From: Bacteroidales bacterium
Lineage (GTDB): Bacteria; Bacteroidota; Bacteroidia; Bacteroidales; Lentimicrobiaceae
Length of the DNA stretch: 55,370 nt
Direction: 5' to 3'
Assembly: GCA_016705005.1 (NCBI GenBank)
Contig: JADIZB010000043.1
Coordinates: 1 to 55,370 of the forward strand
The notes beneath the pieces were generated by a model. The model was given only the letters and a program-made list of their open reading frames with translations, did no database searches and was not told the origin of the DNA. A program made the translations under genes and the position numbers. This document shows, piece after piece, positions 19,573 through 27,811 of the stretch (position 1 is the stretch's first letter; each line of letters begins with the position of its first letter).

Positions 19573-20718
19573 TTATTTTAGATATATAGTATTTAAAATC
19601 AGGTTGTTATGTTGCATTGGATAAATGATATTGCTATTTATAGTCTTTTCATGATACCTGATGGTAGCGCGGTAGACAGTATCCTGTATAGTCAAAGGAA
19701 TGACCAGCCGGAATCTGCCATTGGCATCCGTTCTTGTTTTGATTTGAAGAACTTCAACTTCCACATCAGCCATCAACCTGTCATCCGGGCCGTTTCGGAC
19801 CATACCCTGAATGATCCCGAAATAGCTGGCGTCCCTGCTTACCGGAATTACCTGTGTTTCTCCGGGAATCAGACTGGTATCCAAAGCAATATAACCAATG
19901 GCTTTAAACGATAACCGGGCTTTACTCCTTCTTAATTTTGCCGGAAGGTTGTGAAAAACGGCATAATCAGAACTGTTGTAAAGGGTATCTTTCAATTGCT
20001 GGTTGTCAAAGGCCAGGGTCATTATTGCTCCTGAACGCGGAAATGAAAGTTGATGGCTATGTGGAGCGACTTCTTTCAATCCAACTGCCATATTAAAGGG
20101 CTTATTGATATACCAGGCAAAACTTATCCCCGTCAGGAATAAGAGAAATACAAGCAAACTTGTCAATGCATGGTTGATCTTCTTGCGTCGGTGCCTGTCC
20201 CACAGAGCATCAAATGAAAGATCGAGTGATTTTGAAAGCAGCCGTATAAATGCTTTCTCTTTTTTGATGTATGCCCACCCGCTTCCTTCTTCATGAATAT
20301 TTACACCCAGCATTTCCGGCAGATTTTCCCTGATCACCGGATGCAGGCACTCTGTTTCAGCGTCAGCTGAATAAGGGATGCCATCGGTAATGAATAAAAG
20401 AATCTTATCCTGGCGGCCACTAAGGATAAAATGGTTAATTTCTTCACCAACCCAGTAAGACCTGGCTGATCGGGGAGAACAAACTACGATCAGGAACTTT
20501 GAATTATCCAGACTTTTCTGTAAAGTATCCGACAGCGGACCCGGCTCAATATCGGTGGTATCGCGAAAAACACGGGGTAACTTCGGCGGCAGATTATGCG
20601 CTTTACAGATTCTGGCAGGTAGCCTGTATCCCTCTATTTTTTTCTGTAACCATTCAGCCCATTTTTCATCTTCGCGCTTATAACTGATGAATGCCAGGTA
20701 TTCGAAGTCTTGTATCAT
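19573..20718 (-). CDS. TIR-domain protein with one membrane span and extracytoplasmic beta domain
   Basis: ATG 20718 gives 381 aa; an in-frame TTG at 20730 is less likely. Residues 6-115 form a TIR domain: 'YLAFISYKREDEKWAEWL' (box 1), 'RVFRDTTDIEPG', 'SKFLIVVCSPRSARSYWV' and 'KILLFITDG'. Glu93 in WVGEEI sits where NAD+-cleaving TIR domains have their catalytic Glu, so activity is plausible. A single hydrophobic span at about 183-203 is followed by a roughly 170-residue beta-rich region ending in a carboxypeptidase-regulatory-like domain (GMVRNGPDDRLMADVEVEV, then TRTDANGRFRLVIP). With TIR in the cytosol, this half would be periplasmic. The gene lies 26 bp after the small RyR gene and 8 bp before TPR copy 2. 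The trigger and product are not known. Confidence 0.83.
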   Translation of the reverse strand: MIQDFEYLAFISYKREDEKWAEWLQKKIEGYRLPARICKAHNLPPKLPRVFRDTTDIEPGPLSDTLQKSLDNSKFLIVVCSPRSARSYWVGEEINHFILSGRQDKILLFITDGIPYSADAETECLHPVIRENLPEMLGVNIHEEGSGWAYIKKEKAFIRLLSKSLDLSFDALWDRHRRKKINHALTSLLVFLLFLTGISFAWYINKPFNMAVGLKEVAPHSHQLSFPRSGAIMTLAFDNQQLKDTLYNSSDYAVFHNLPAKLRRSKARLSFKAIGYIALDTSLIPGETQVIPVSRDASYFGIIQGMVRNGPDDRLMADVEVEVLQIKTRTDANGRFRLVIPLTIQDTVYRATIRYHEKTINSNIIYPMQHNNLILNTIYLK

Positions 20719-20744
20719 ATTCTGCCACAAAAAAAATTGATAAC

Positions 20745-21044
20745 TTATCTGATAACTATATGGTATCCTTCATCCATAATAAATCCAAGTGTTGCCAGGG
20801 CTGTATTGCGATCGTATGTTTTCTGGGATTCAATTAGCTCGGCATAGGGTTTGAGCGATGGATGCCTTTTGGTATTCCAGTCCAGGGCTTCACCGTAGGT
20901 CCAGCCTTCATCCATTTTTTGCTTTGCCCAGACTTCGTGTATATTTTCTGCCAGTTTTTCAACAATGCCGGTAATACCGGCCGGAAGTTCGCTCACATTG
21001 CAGAACTTCGGTGAGGGTATATATCCGTTGATGTTTTTATTCAT
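20745..21044 (-). CDS. Stand-alone RyR (ryanodine-receptor repeat) domain protein
   Basis: The product is 99 aa. Residues 31-88 match the RyR repeat: 'LAENIHEVWAKQKMDEGWTYG' is held here as LAENIHEVWA plus DEGWTYGE, then 'HPSLKPYAELIESQKTYDR' with the invariant HP.L.PY and YDR, then 'TLGFIMDEGYHI'. In ryanodine receptors such repeats are small helical modules; in prokaryotes they are thought of as ligand-sensing modules, without firm biochemical proof that I know of. It lacks signal peptide and membrane span, so it is cytosolic. It lies 17 bp after the channel gene, which has its own C-terminal RyR-like domain, and 26 bp before the TIR gene. Confidence 0.85.
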   Translation of the reverse strand: MNKNINGYIPSPKFCNVSELPAGITGIVEKLAENIHEVWAKQKMDEGWTYGEALDWNTKRHPSLKPYAELIESQKTYDRNTALATLGFIMDEGYHIVIR

Positions 21045-21061
21045 AATATTTGGATGGAAAT

Positions 21062-23191
21062 TTATATTGTCTGCTTTAAACTGACCAGGCGGGAATATTC
21101 AGACTCAATAACCGGTATTGATTTTGACAACCGCCTGTCAGTTTCCCTATAATATTCACTGAGATTTTCAAAAGGCATAATGCAGGGGTGTATCATCTGC
21201 CGCTTCCACCCATTCATATATTCTTCATGCTGTTTTTTCAATCTTTTGACTTCTTCAGCCTCAAAATCTCCTTCATTATCCTTCATTGCCTTCCAGATCA
21301 GATCTGCAGTGCGGATCGATTCCTCCTGAATCTCTTCAGGCGCAGGAGAATATCCTGAAAGCAATGTGTCTACATTCCAGCGTGTATGTTCTATTTCAGC
21401 AAGTTTATTTATAATTTCTTCCGAAAATCCTTTCTTTAATATGTCCTCTTCATATCCGGCTGTCCCAATGGTTCTTAGCTTTACAGGAATTGATTCTGCA
21501 TTATGCCGGCTCGACCATTTGTGCCTTTCCTCCAGTTTTTCCCAGTTCTGTAAGATGGATTCAAAAAGATCTTCTGTAAATTTCCCGGGCATTTGGTTGC
21601 CGGAATAATAAAAATAATTGACCATCATGGCTTTATAACTGTTTTCGCCAACCAATCCGGGGCAATTGTCCAGCATGCCAAAAACTTTAACATTCCTGAA
21701 TTTATTGTTCGTCGTTTTTCCGTCCGGTATCAGAAGCGAAACACCGGAATGTACCGAGTCCTGCTTGATCAGAATCCGGGTGTTACGGCTGTAGATTTCT
21801 TCAGGCAAATAAAGTCCTGCAGCCATGCTTGCTCCAGGATCATTAAAGGCAATGGCCAGGGTAGTCAGTGCATCTGTGTCGGAGGTCCAGTCTAACAGTT
21901 TTTGTCTGATTGCCGGACTTTCAAAATGTCCTTTCACAAACCTGAGTTCTATATTGATAAATGGCAATGATCCCCGTTTATGATTGATTTCGCCTGTAAA
22001 AAGGTTTATTGATTCTACATCAACAGCGTCAAAAAAGCTCTGATATCTTGAAGCGAAGTAGTTGCTTTCGCGATCGGCATTCGAATCAATTAATGTAATC
22101 CGTGTTTTACGTTTTTGATGGTTGGCCAGATGTCCAAGCCTTGCCGCCTGAACAGCCAGGGCAAAGCCCATCCGTGTCATGCCTGCTACGATGAGATGTA
22201 CGTATTTGTCCGAATCGGAACTAACAGGCTCAAAATCGGGAACAGAATATGCATCCGGGTTGTCCTGATCATCTGTAAATACCTTCTTTGCCCAATATTC
22301 ACAGAAGCTGAACGAATTGATCGTGATGGTATGCCCGTTATTCTTTTCATTTGATAAATCAATGTTGCCATACTGGTAAAGCAAATGGGTGCTCTGTGAA
22401 TCGAACAGGACATGACAGAGTAGCTTAGTTTTGGTTTTAGCCGGTGAATTCCGGACAATTCTGCTGATTTCTTTCAGGCAGGCATTGTTTCTTGGATCAT
22501 GATCCGATTCGCCTGATTCCCCGGGAATATAGATTGTCTCCGTTGTTCTGACTCCTGCGCGAAGTAAGTCAATAGAAGAGGTTCTGTCTCCGGCAAGAAT
22601 ATAAACTCTTTTCAGCTGTCGTTTTGTGAATTCAGATTCCAGGATTTTTCTGACTTCAGAAACATTCTTCTCAGTCAGAATAACGAACTTCTTTGCTTGT
22701 GTTCCATGGTTAGCCAGCAACTGGATCATTATCCCGGGTGTAATGTCGTGAAAGCCAAGGACAACAATATGTCCAGTGAAGCGGTAACTCACCAGCCCTT
22801 CCCGGACTATAGCAACACGTTGTTCAAAAATGTTTGTAATGGTAGATATCAATAACCCGCCAAAAGCAAATGTTCCTGAGAGTGTCAGCAGAAGCGCAAA
22901 CAAACGAAGCCTCCAGTCAATAGCAACAGCTTCTGAGCCAACCATATGCTGGTTGCCCGGATCAATCATCTGTGCGATGATACTCCATCCCAGTTCAGGG
23001 ATTTCCCGGTTTAGCGCAAAATTGCATCCATAGATTAAATATGCAAGAATTAACCAAAACAAATACAGGGTTACAAAAACAGTCAGCAGTACAAGAAACT
23101 GGTGAAAAGGTGAACCGGAAACCGAACGGTCGAAACGGATCATTAACCAATTTGCCGGATTGAAGGTTTTTTTTCGATGTGATTGATTCAT
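21062..23191 (-). CDS. CASTOR/POLLUX-like ion channel with RCK-type domains and C-terminal RyR domain
   Basis: The product is 709 aa. Transmembrane helices lie at about 31-53 and 97-118. Between them a pore-loop sequence 'GWSIIAQMIDPGNQHM' (DPGN at 77-80) resembles the D-x-G-N filter of plant CASTOR/POLLUX channels. A first Rossmann/RCK-type domain begins at about 138 (HIVVLGFHDITPGIMIQLLA). A second begins near 325 (HLIVAGMTRMGFALAVQAARLGH, with TLIDSNAD). Residues about 585-700 form a RyR-type domain: 'EIEHTRWNVDTLLSGY' and then 'MIHPCIMPFENLSEYYRETDR'. It is an inner-membrane channel or gated transporter, and the ion is unknown. It is the first gene of the tight operon; the next start is 17 bp away. 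Confidence 0.82.
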   Translation of the reverse strand: MNQSHRKKTFNPANWLMIRFDRSVSGSPFHQFLVLLTVFVTLYLFWLILAYLIYGCNFALNREIPELGWSIIAQMIDPGNQHMVGSEAVAIDWRLRLFALLLTLSGTFAFGGLLISTITNIFEQRVAIVREGLVSYRFTGHIVVLGFHDITPGIMIQLLANHGTQAKKFVILTEKNVSEVRKILESEFTKRQLKRVYILAGDRTSSIDLLRAGVRTTETIYIPGESGESDHDPRNNACLKEISRIVRNSPAKTKTKLLCHVLFDSQSTHLLYQYGNIDLSNEKNNGHTITINSFSFCEYWAKKVFTDDQDNPDAYSVPDFEPVSSDSDKYVHLIVAGMTRMGFALAVQAARLGHLANHQKRKTRITLIDSNADRESNYFASRYQSFFDAVDVESINLFTGEINHKRGSLPFINIELRFVKGHFESPAIRQKLLDWTSDTDALTTLAIAFNDPGASMAAGLYLPEEIYSRNTRILIKQDSVHSGVSLLIPDGKTTNNKFRNVKVFGMLDNCPGLVGENSYKAMMVNYFYYSGNQMPGKFTEDLFESILQNWEKLEERHKWSSRHNAESIPVKLRTIGTAGYEEDILKKGFSEEIINKLAEIEHTRWNVDTLLSGYSPAPEEIQEESIRTADLIWKAMKDNEGDFEAEEVKRLKKQHEEYMNGWKRQMIHPCIMPFENLSEYYRETDRRLSKSIPVIESEYSRLVSLKQTI

Positions 23192-24131
23192 TCAGAGATC
23201 AACTTAATATGTTTTACTTCTTCCTATGTCAATGATAATACTATTTAAAAATGCATTGACTAACTATAATTTGATTTCATACACAATCCGTTAGTGAATA
23301 GGATTGACAGGTGGACTGTCAATTCATAAATATGCCCGAAAGTTACAAAACCACTTTTACAATTACATTAATCAGAGATCAAATTTTGCTAGAATCTTTA
23401 ATAAATTCTTAACATTGGTTCAACCTATAAAACGATATAATATGGCAGTACAAATTGATTTGAAATGTTGATGGCCCGAACTTGCCTTGTGAGCAGAACC
23501 ACGTAACTTTTTTTAACTATTCTATTGATTATTACAGTATTGTCATTCTGAGCCTGCCTGACTGCATCAGGCAGACAGGCGTTAGCGAAGAACCGACTAA
23601 AAGGAGCTCACCGAAGGTAATCTCATATTTTTTACCGGACAAAAGTGTGATTAATAATAAACAACCGGATCGTTGATGATTGATTTTTTCAGCTTTTGAA
23701 TGTTGTTTACTTCATTGGCAGTATCAACTTCTTTAAAGATCTTTATCAACATTAGACTAACTTTTGGAAAAAAACAGTCAAAAAATTGACATCGGCATGA
23801 ATCCTTTTGATGTAATACGAAAATTCAAGACACATCAGGACACCGGGATACCATGAATGACGGGTTGATATATTTACAGGAACAGGAAGCCACTGATTAC
23901 AGGAGACTGACTGATGAAGGGGCATGAGAATATCAAATGCAGAAATGATCTGCAATTCCAAATCAGTATGAAGCACAGGATAATGCTGATAGGCGGGTTC
24001 GATTCTCTATAACTGCTATTGATTAAGTAACCGGTGATTCTGAATTATTACTGAATCGGATTTTACTCACAGACACTGATGATTGTCAAATAGCGCAATA
24101 GCAATCTTCCTGCTCAGATTCTCTGAATCAA
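23192..24131. other. 940-bp gene-poor region upstream of the TIR/RyR operon
   Basis: No supported gene is present. The longest minus-strand frame (23752-23976, 74 codons) has no recognisable features. The AT-rich part next to 23191 should hold the operon's promoter, but no exact TAnnTTTG box was found on the minus strand. A dispersed palindromic element starting 'GTCATTCTGAGCCTGCCTGA' with an 8-bp stem sits at 23542-23600. Confidence 0.6.
23542..23600. repeat. Dispersed palindromic element (GTCATTCTGAGC... type)
   Basis: It contains the stem CTGCCTGA/TCAGGCAG with a short loop (about 23554-23574), followed by 'GTTAGCGAAGAA'. Related 'TCATCCTGAGTGAAG' and 'CCCTGAGCGCAGTCGAAGGG' sequences are near 25695 and 25810. 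This is the type of multi-copy intergenic element often found in Bacteroidota genomes. Confidence 0.55.
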
Positions 24132-25517
24132 CTATTTATGTACATTCCGGATAAACTCTTCCACTTCGGGAACACCTCCCTGGTAAATCAGGTAACCGTT
24201 GTAGGGTTCACGTGATGTGATCTCATCGTTGATGGGGGTCAGCATCAGTTTTTTTACCTCTTCATGGTCGGTGGTCTGCCCCAGCGCCCAGCCCAGCTTG
24301 ATGTAAGCGGCTTCCGGCAGCATGTTGGCAGCGGGTACAATGCCTTTGGCCATCAGGTCGCGGCCGGTATCGTAAACAAACATATGGGCATATCCCCAGA
24401 GTGTCTGAACAGTCATATAGATATGAACACCGGCGGCATGCGCCCGCTCAATGGCGGGATAAATGGGCTTGTTCACATGACCCAGCCCGGTACCGGCAAT
24501 CACGATCCCTTTGTATCCGTTGCTGACCAGCGAATCGATGATGTCGGGCTGCATATTGGGGTAGTAATAAACAATGGCCACCTTTTCCTCGAAATAGGGG
24601 AGGATGGTCACATTCCTGTCCTTGCGCCTCGGGTTGTAATCTTTTTTAATCGGTTCAACCCCCTTCCGGGTAACGGTAGCCAACGGGGTGTCGCCGATGG
24701 TGCGGAAGGTGGAGCGGTACGATGAGTGCATTTTCCTCACCCTGGTACCGCGATGCAGAAATCCGTATTCATCGCTGGTGGGCCCGAACATACAGACCAT
24801 AACCTCGGCAATGTCGCCATGACCGGCGGCGGTGGTGGCATGCATCAGGTTCAGCGCGGCATCGGAACTCGGACGGTCGGATGAACGCTGGGAGCCAACA
24901 AGCACGATGGGAACCGGAGAATTCTGTACCATATAGGTCAGTGCGGCTGCGGTATGATGCAGGGTGTCGGTTCCATGTCCGATCACAATCCCGTCAACAC
25001 CATTCTCAATCTCTTTGCCAATGGCAATGGCCAGTTTCCGGTAATTGTCGGGAGCCATATTTTCACTGAACACCGCGAAAACCTTCTCAGTGGTCAGATT
25101 GCAGATCTGGGCCAGTTCGGGCACAGCACCGTACAATTCTCCGGGCGAAAAAGCGGGGATAACTGCTCCTGTGCGGTAGTCGAGACGCGAGGCGATGGTT
25201 CCTCCCGTGCCGATCAGCTTCACTTTCGGCAGACCGGGTGTATAGGGGAATTCCTTTTCAGGGATCTTGTAATTGGCTTTCTTGTAACCCGTTTCCTTCA
25301 TCCCGGTAATCGTGGCGATGTCGATGCCGATGTTGTAACCGGTAATGATTTTCATTACAATGTGCTGATCGTCATCGTTCTCCGCCCTGGGCAACACGGT
25401 ACCGGTAAAAGGTCCGCGGGTGGTAGTCACCTCTGCCTGTCCCCATACACGGACATTGAATTTCTTAAGCACTTCGAGTGATGCTCCTTTATATCCCTGA
25501 AAAATATCGTCGGCCAT
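24132..25517 (-). CDS. gatD: Archaeal-type Glu-tRNA(Gln) amidotransferase subunit D
   Basis: The product is 461 aa. GatD supplies ammonia from glutamine for GatE, which turns Glu-tRNA(Gln) into Gln-tRNA(Gln). An N-terminal small beta-barrel domain (about 20-90, 'VRVWGQAEVTTTRGPFTGTV') precedes the asparaginase-like domain. This N-terminal extension separates GatD from plain L-asparaginases. The catalytic signatures are GTGGTIAS (103-110, first Thr) and GHGTDT (180-185, Thr-Asp). They are followed by 'PIVLVGSQRSSDRPSSDAALN' in two parts, SQRSSDRPSSDAALN being typical of GatD. A partner gatE lies upstream on the same strand, 332 bp away, separated by a repeat-filled gap. Such pairs are the rule in archaea; in bacteria GatCAB is standard. 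Confidence 0.9.
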   Translation of the reverse strand: MADDIFQGYKGASLEVLKKFNVRVWGQAEVTTTRGPFTGTVLPRAENDDDQHIVMKIITGYNIGIDIATITGMKETGYKKANYKIPEKEFPYTPGLPKVKLIGTGGTIASRLDYRTGAVIPAFSPGELYGAVPELAQICNLTTEKVFAVFSENMAPDNYRKLAIAIGKEIENGVDGIVIGHGTDTLHHTAAALTYMVQNSPVPIVLVGSQRSSDRPSSDAALNLMHATTAAGHGDIAEVMVCMFGPTSDEYGFLHRGTRVRKMHSSYRSTFRTIGDTPLATVTRKGVEPIKKDYNPRRKDRNVTILPYFEEKVAIVYYYPNMQPDIIDSLVSNGYKGIVIAGTGLGHVNKPIYPAIERAHAAGVHIYMTVQTLWGYAHMFVYDTGRDLMAKGIVPAANMLPEAAYIKLGWALGQTTDHEEVKKLMLTPINDEITSREPYNGYLIYQGGVPEVEEFIRNVHK

Positions 25518-25849
25518 TTTGTTTGATTGTATTTTGAGTACTGATTGAGTGTTTTTTGTTTTTACTTCCTGATAATACGGTGCCGGAGGTTACCTGATGA
25601 GCTGATTGGAATTCTGTTTCTATTGTACACCGTAAACCGTAAATCATTGTTGTTTGGTAAAGAAAGATTGTCTTCGACTTCGCTCAGACTGACAGTCATC
25701 CTGAGTGAAGTCTAAGAGTGTCATTCCCCGCCAACGCTGCGTTTCTGCGGGGCAGGCATCATTTATCATTCGTCATTCGTAATTCGTCATGAGTCATTCG
25801 TAATTTTTACCCTGAGCGCAGTCGAAGGGCGTACTTCGTACTTTCACCA
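25518..25849. repeat. Repeat-filled gap between gatE and gatD
   Basis: It contains a 'CTTCGACTTCGCTCAGACTGACAG' type element (25674-25740, given here by its ends), and a 7-bp array at 25766-25807 (TCATTCG, TCATTCG, TAATTCG, TCATGAG, TCATTCG, TAATTTT). The palindrome CCCTGAGCGCAGTCGAAGGG follows at 25810-25829. There is no gene. The insertion has probably separated two genes that once formed a closer operon. Confidence 0.75.
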
Positions 25850-27811
25850 TCAAATCATCTTTGCCAGTTCGGTCAGTTCCACATTCCCGATGGCCGACCG
25901 TCTGAGCTGTCCCATGATCCAGTCTTTTTCAACTCCGGGTCTGTCAGTATGCTGTATTTCGGCAAACTTGGTTTTCAGGAATGGTAGCTTACCAAGAAGT
26001 TCGTCCTTGCTTACCTTCTTGAATTTTATACTGGTCAGGGCTGATTCAAATTCGAGTTTCGGATGTTCATAAACATGGGGAAGCATCAGCCAGGCTATCT
26101 CCGGCGATAATCCCTTTTCTTTGATGTATTTCAGCAGGCCGTAAACGATCCTGTAGTTGAATTCGGCCACCGGTCTGGCATGTCCTTCCACAAATTTCAG
26201 TTTGTGTCCGAAAAGTGTTCCCACAAATGCCGGCTTGTATCCCAGCTCATTCACGATCCTTTCAATGAGCGGGAAAAGGTCTTTCTTGAAGATATAGGTA
26301 TAGGTATCTTCAGGAATGCCCCAGTCCTTCATAATATGGTAGCGGTCAATCACTTCCTGCGGAAGGTTGCTGCCCAGTTTGTCGATCAGGCTGTTTTCGA
26401 GCGGAATGGGAGCACTGTCGGTATCTGGATACATACGGTCGGCACCCGGCAACACCCGCTCAAAAATGGTGGTTCCGTTCTCAAACGATTTGCGTGTTTC
26501 GTTCGGAATCCCCTCGAAAGCCATAAGGCAGCGTTCCTGGATGGTTTCAGTGGCGGTGGCCATGTCTTCTTCCGGTCCCCAGACAATAACCTGGGCATCG
26601 CCATTGGCTGACTTCAGCAATTTCCGGATGCTGTCCCAGTCTTTCTCGCTGATGACCTGTTCAAACTGTTCGGTATGCGCCATATTTGGTTTTTCGAGGC
26701 AGGCGATTACTTTCAGGCGGTCGGTGAGCTCGTTGGCAAACATTTTCCCCGGCTGGGTGAAATGTGAAAGCGCCCCTTCGAACCCCGGAAGGTTGACGGC
26801 GATTATTTTATGCTTCAACCGTTTGGTGTCGGCCAGGGGAGCATACCCGAACTTAAAATCATGGTAGTCTAATTCCACCTGGTTTATTTTCCAGTTTTTA
26901 TAATTTGGAATGGATGCTTTCAGCCTGTCGCGCAACATCAGCAGCGACCATTGCCTGAAGCATTCATTGTGCGTCAGTTCAGGAATCCAGCGGGTATGGG
27001 CAACACCCTTGATCTCGACCCTTGATCCACCACGGCAGCTTACGTTTACATCTTCACGGCCGGCACCGATACCTGTGCGGACTTTTCCGGTGCTCCGGTT
27101 GAGAAAGCGGATGTAATTGCAGGCTTCTTTCACTTCATCCGGATTCACCATATCGGGATAGGTCACTGTTTCGATCAGCGGCATACCCAGACGGTCGGTC
27201 CGGTAAATGCGGGTATGACCAATATCGGAGACTTCGCGGCATGAATCCTCTTCGAGGCTTAACTGGATCAAACGGATATTCTTGTGTTTGAGCGGGATCA
27301 TTCCTTCCACACCGATGATGGCGGTGCGCTGGAACCCGGTCGGGATGCTGCCGTCGAGGTACTGTTTACGGGTGATGTGTACCTCACCGACAATGTTGAG
27401 TTTTGAAAGCAGCGAAATTTCAATGGCGATCTCCAGTGCCTCCCTGTTGAGCGGGAAGGGAGGGGTATCGTCAACCTCATAGGTGCAGGTGGTTTCGTTT
27501 TTAAGCCTGTAAACAATATTTTTTCGGGTTTTGAATTCCATCAGGGCGGTTCCGTCGTATTCACCCAGTTCGCTCAGGGTCGGACGCATATGCCGGATGA
27601 CTTCGGCATCGAATACATCGGGTTTATGGTAGAGGCCTGCCGGGCAATGGCAGAAAAGTTTTTCCCTGGTTTTCAGCTGCTGGTGTACTTCCAGCCCTGA
27701 CATAAATCCTATGCGGTCGTAGGTTTCCTGGGTGGCATCCTGCCGTTTGACATATCCTGCTGCTTCAAGAGTTTTCCGGTAGTTATCGCTGGGGTCGAAA
27801 GGTTGATTCAT
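25850..27811 (-). CDS. gatE: Archaeal-type Glu-tRNA(Gln) amidotransferase subunit E
   Basis: ATG 27811 gives 653 aa; the frame is open to 27871, but the promoter box at 27841-27872 argues for the inner start. GatE is the kinase/transamidase that activates Glu-tRNA(Gln). The GatB/E signature GLEVHQQLKTREKLFCHC lies at 39-56 (metal-binding Cys pair included). The archaeal-type 'DDTPPFPLNREALEIAIE' and 'RKQYLDGSIPTGFQRTAI' blocks follow. An internal insertion with 'GVAHTRWIPELTHNE' and an AspRS-like (GAD) middle domain, absent from GatB, follows. A helical YqeY-like tail closes the protein. Domain order and length fit GatE and not GatB (about 480 aa). Confidence 0.92.
   Translation of the reverse strand: MNQPFDPSDNYRKTLEAAGYVKRQDATQETYDRIGFMSGLEVHQQLKTREKLFCHCPAGLYHKPDVFDAEVIRHMRPTLSELGEYDGTALMEFKTRKNIVYRLKNETTCTYEVDDTPPFPLNREALEIAIEISLLSKLNIVGEVHITRKQYLDGSIPTGFQRTAIIGVEGMIPLKHKNIRLIQLSLEEDSCREVSDIGHTRIYRTDRLGMPLIETVTYPDMVNPDEVKEACNYIRFLNRSTGKVRTGIGAGREDVNVSCRGGSRVEIKGVAHTRWIPELTHNECFRQWSLLMLRDRLKASIPNYKNWKINQVELDYHDFKFGYAPLADTKRLKHKIIAVNLPGFEGALSHFTQPGKMFANELTDRLKVIACLEKPNMAHTEQFEQVISEKDWDSIRKLLKSANGDAQVIVWGPEEDMATATETIQERCLMAFEGIPNETRKSFENGTTIFERVLPGADRMYPDTDSAPIPLENSLIDKLGSNLPQEVIDRYHIMKDWGIPEDTYTYIFKKDLFPLIERIVNELGYKPAFVGTLFGHKLKFVEGHARPVAEFNYRIVYGLLKYIKEKGLSPEIAWLMLPHVYEHPKLEFESALTSIKFKKVSKDELLGKLPFLKTKFAEIQHTDRPGVEKDWIMGQLRRSAIGNVELTELAKMI

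Noticed and set aside
24000..24030. GGTTCGATTC sequence like a tRNA T-loop
   Set aside because: The flanking bases cannot form the T stem, and no acceptor or anticodon arm is visible.
24264..25481. Long plus-strand frames opposite gatD
   Set aside because: Antisense shadows of a well-supported gene; no start signals or domains.
24132..25517. Reading this gene as an ordinary type I L-asparaginase
   Set aside because: The N-terminal barrel domain, the SQRSSDRPSSDAALN block and a neighbouring gatE fit GatD.
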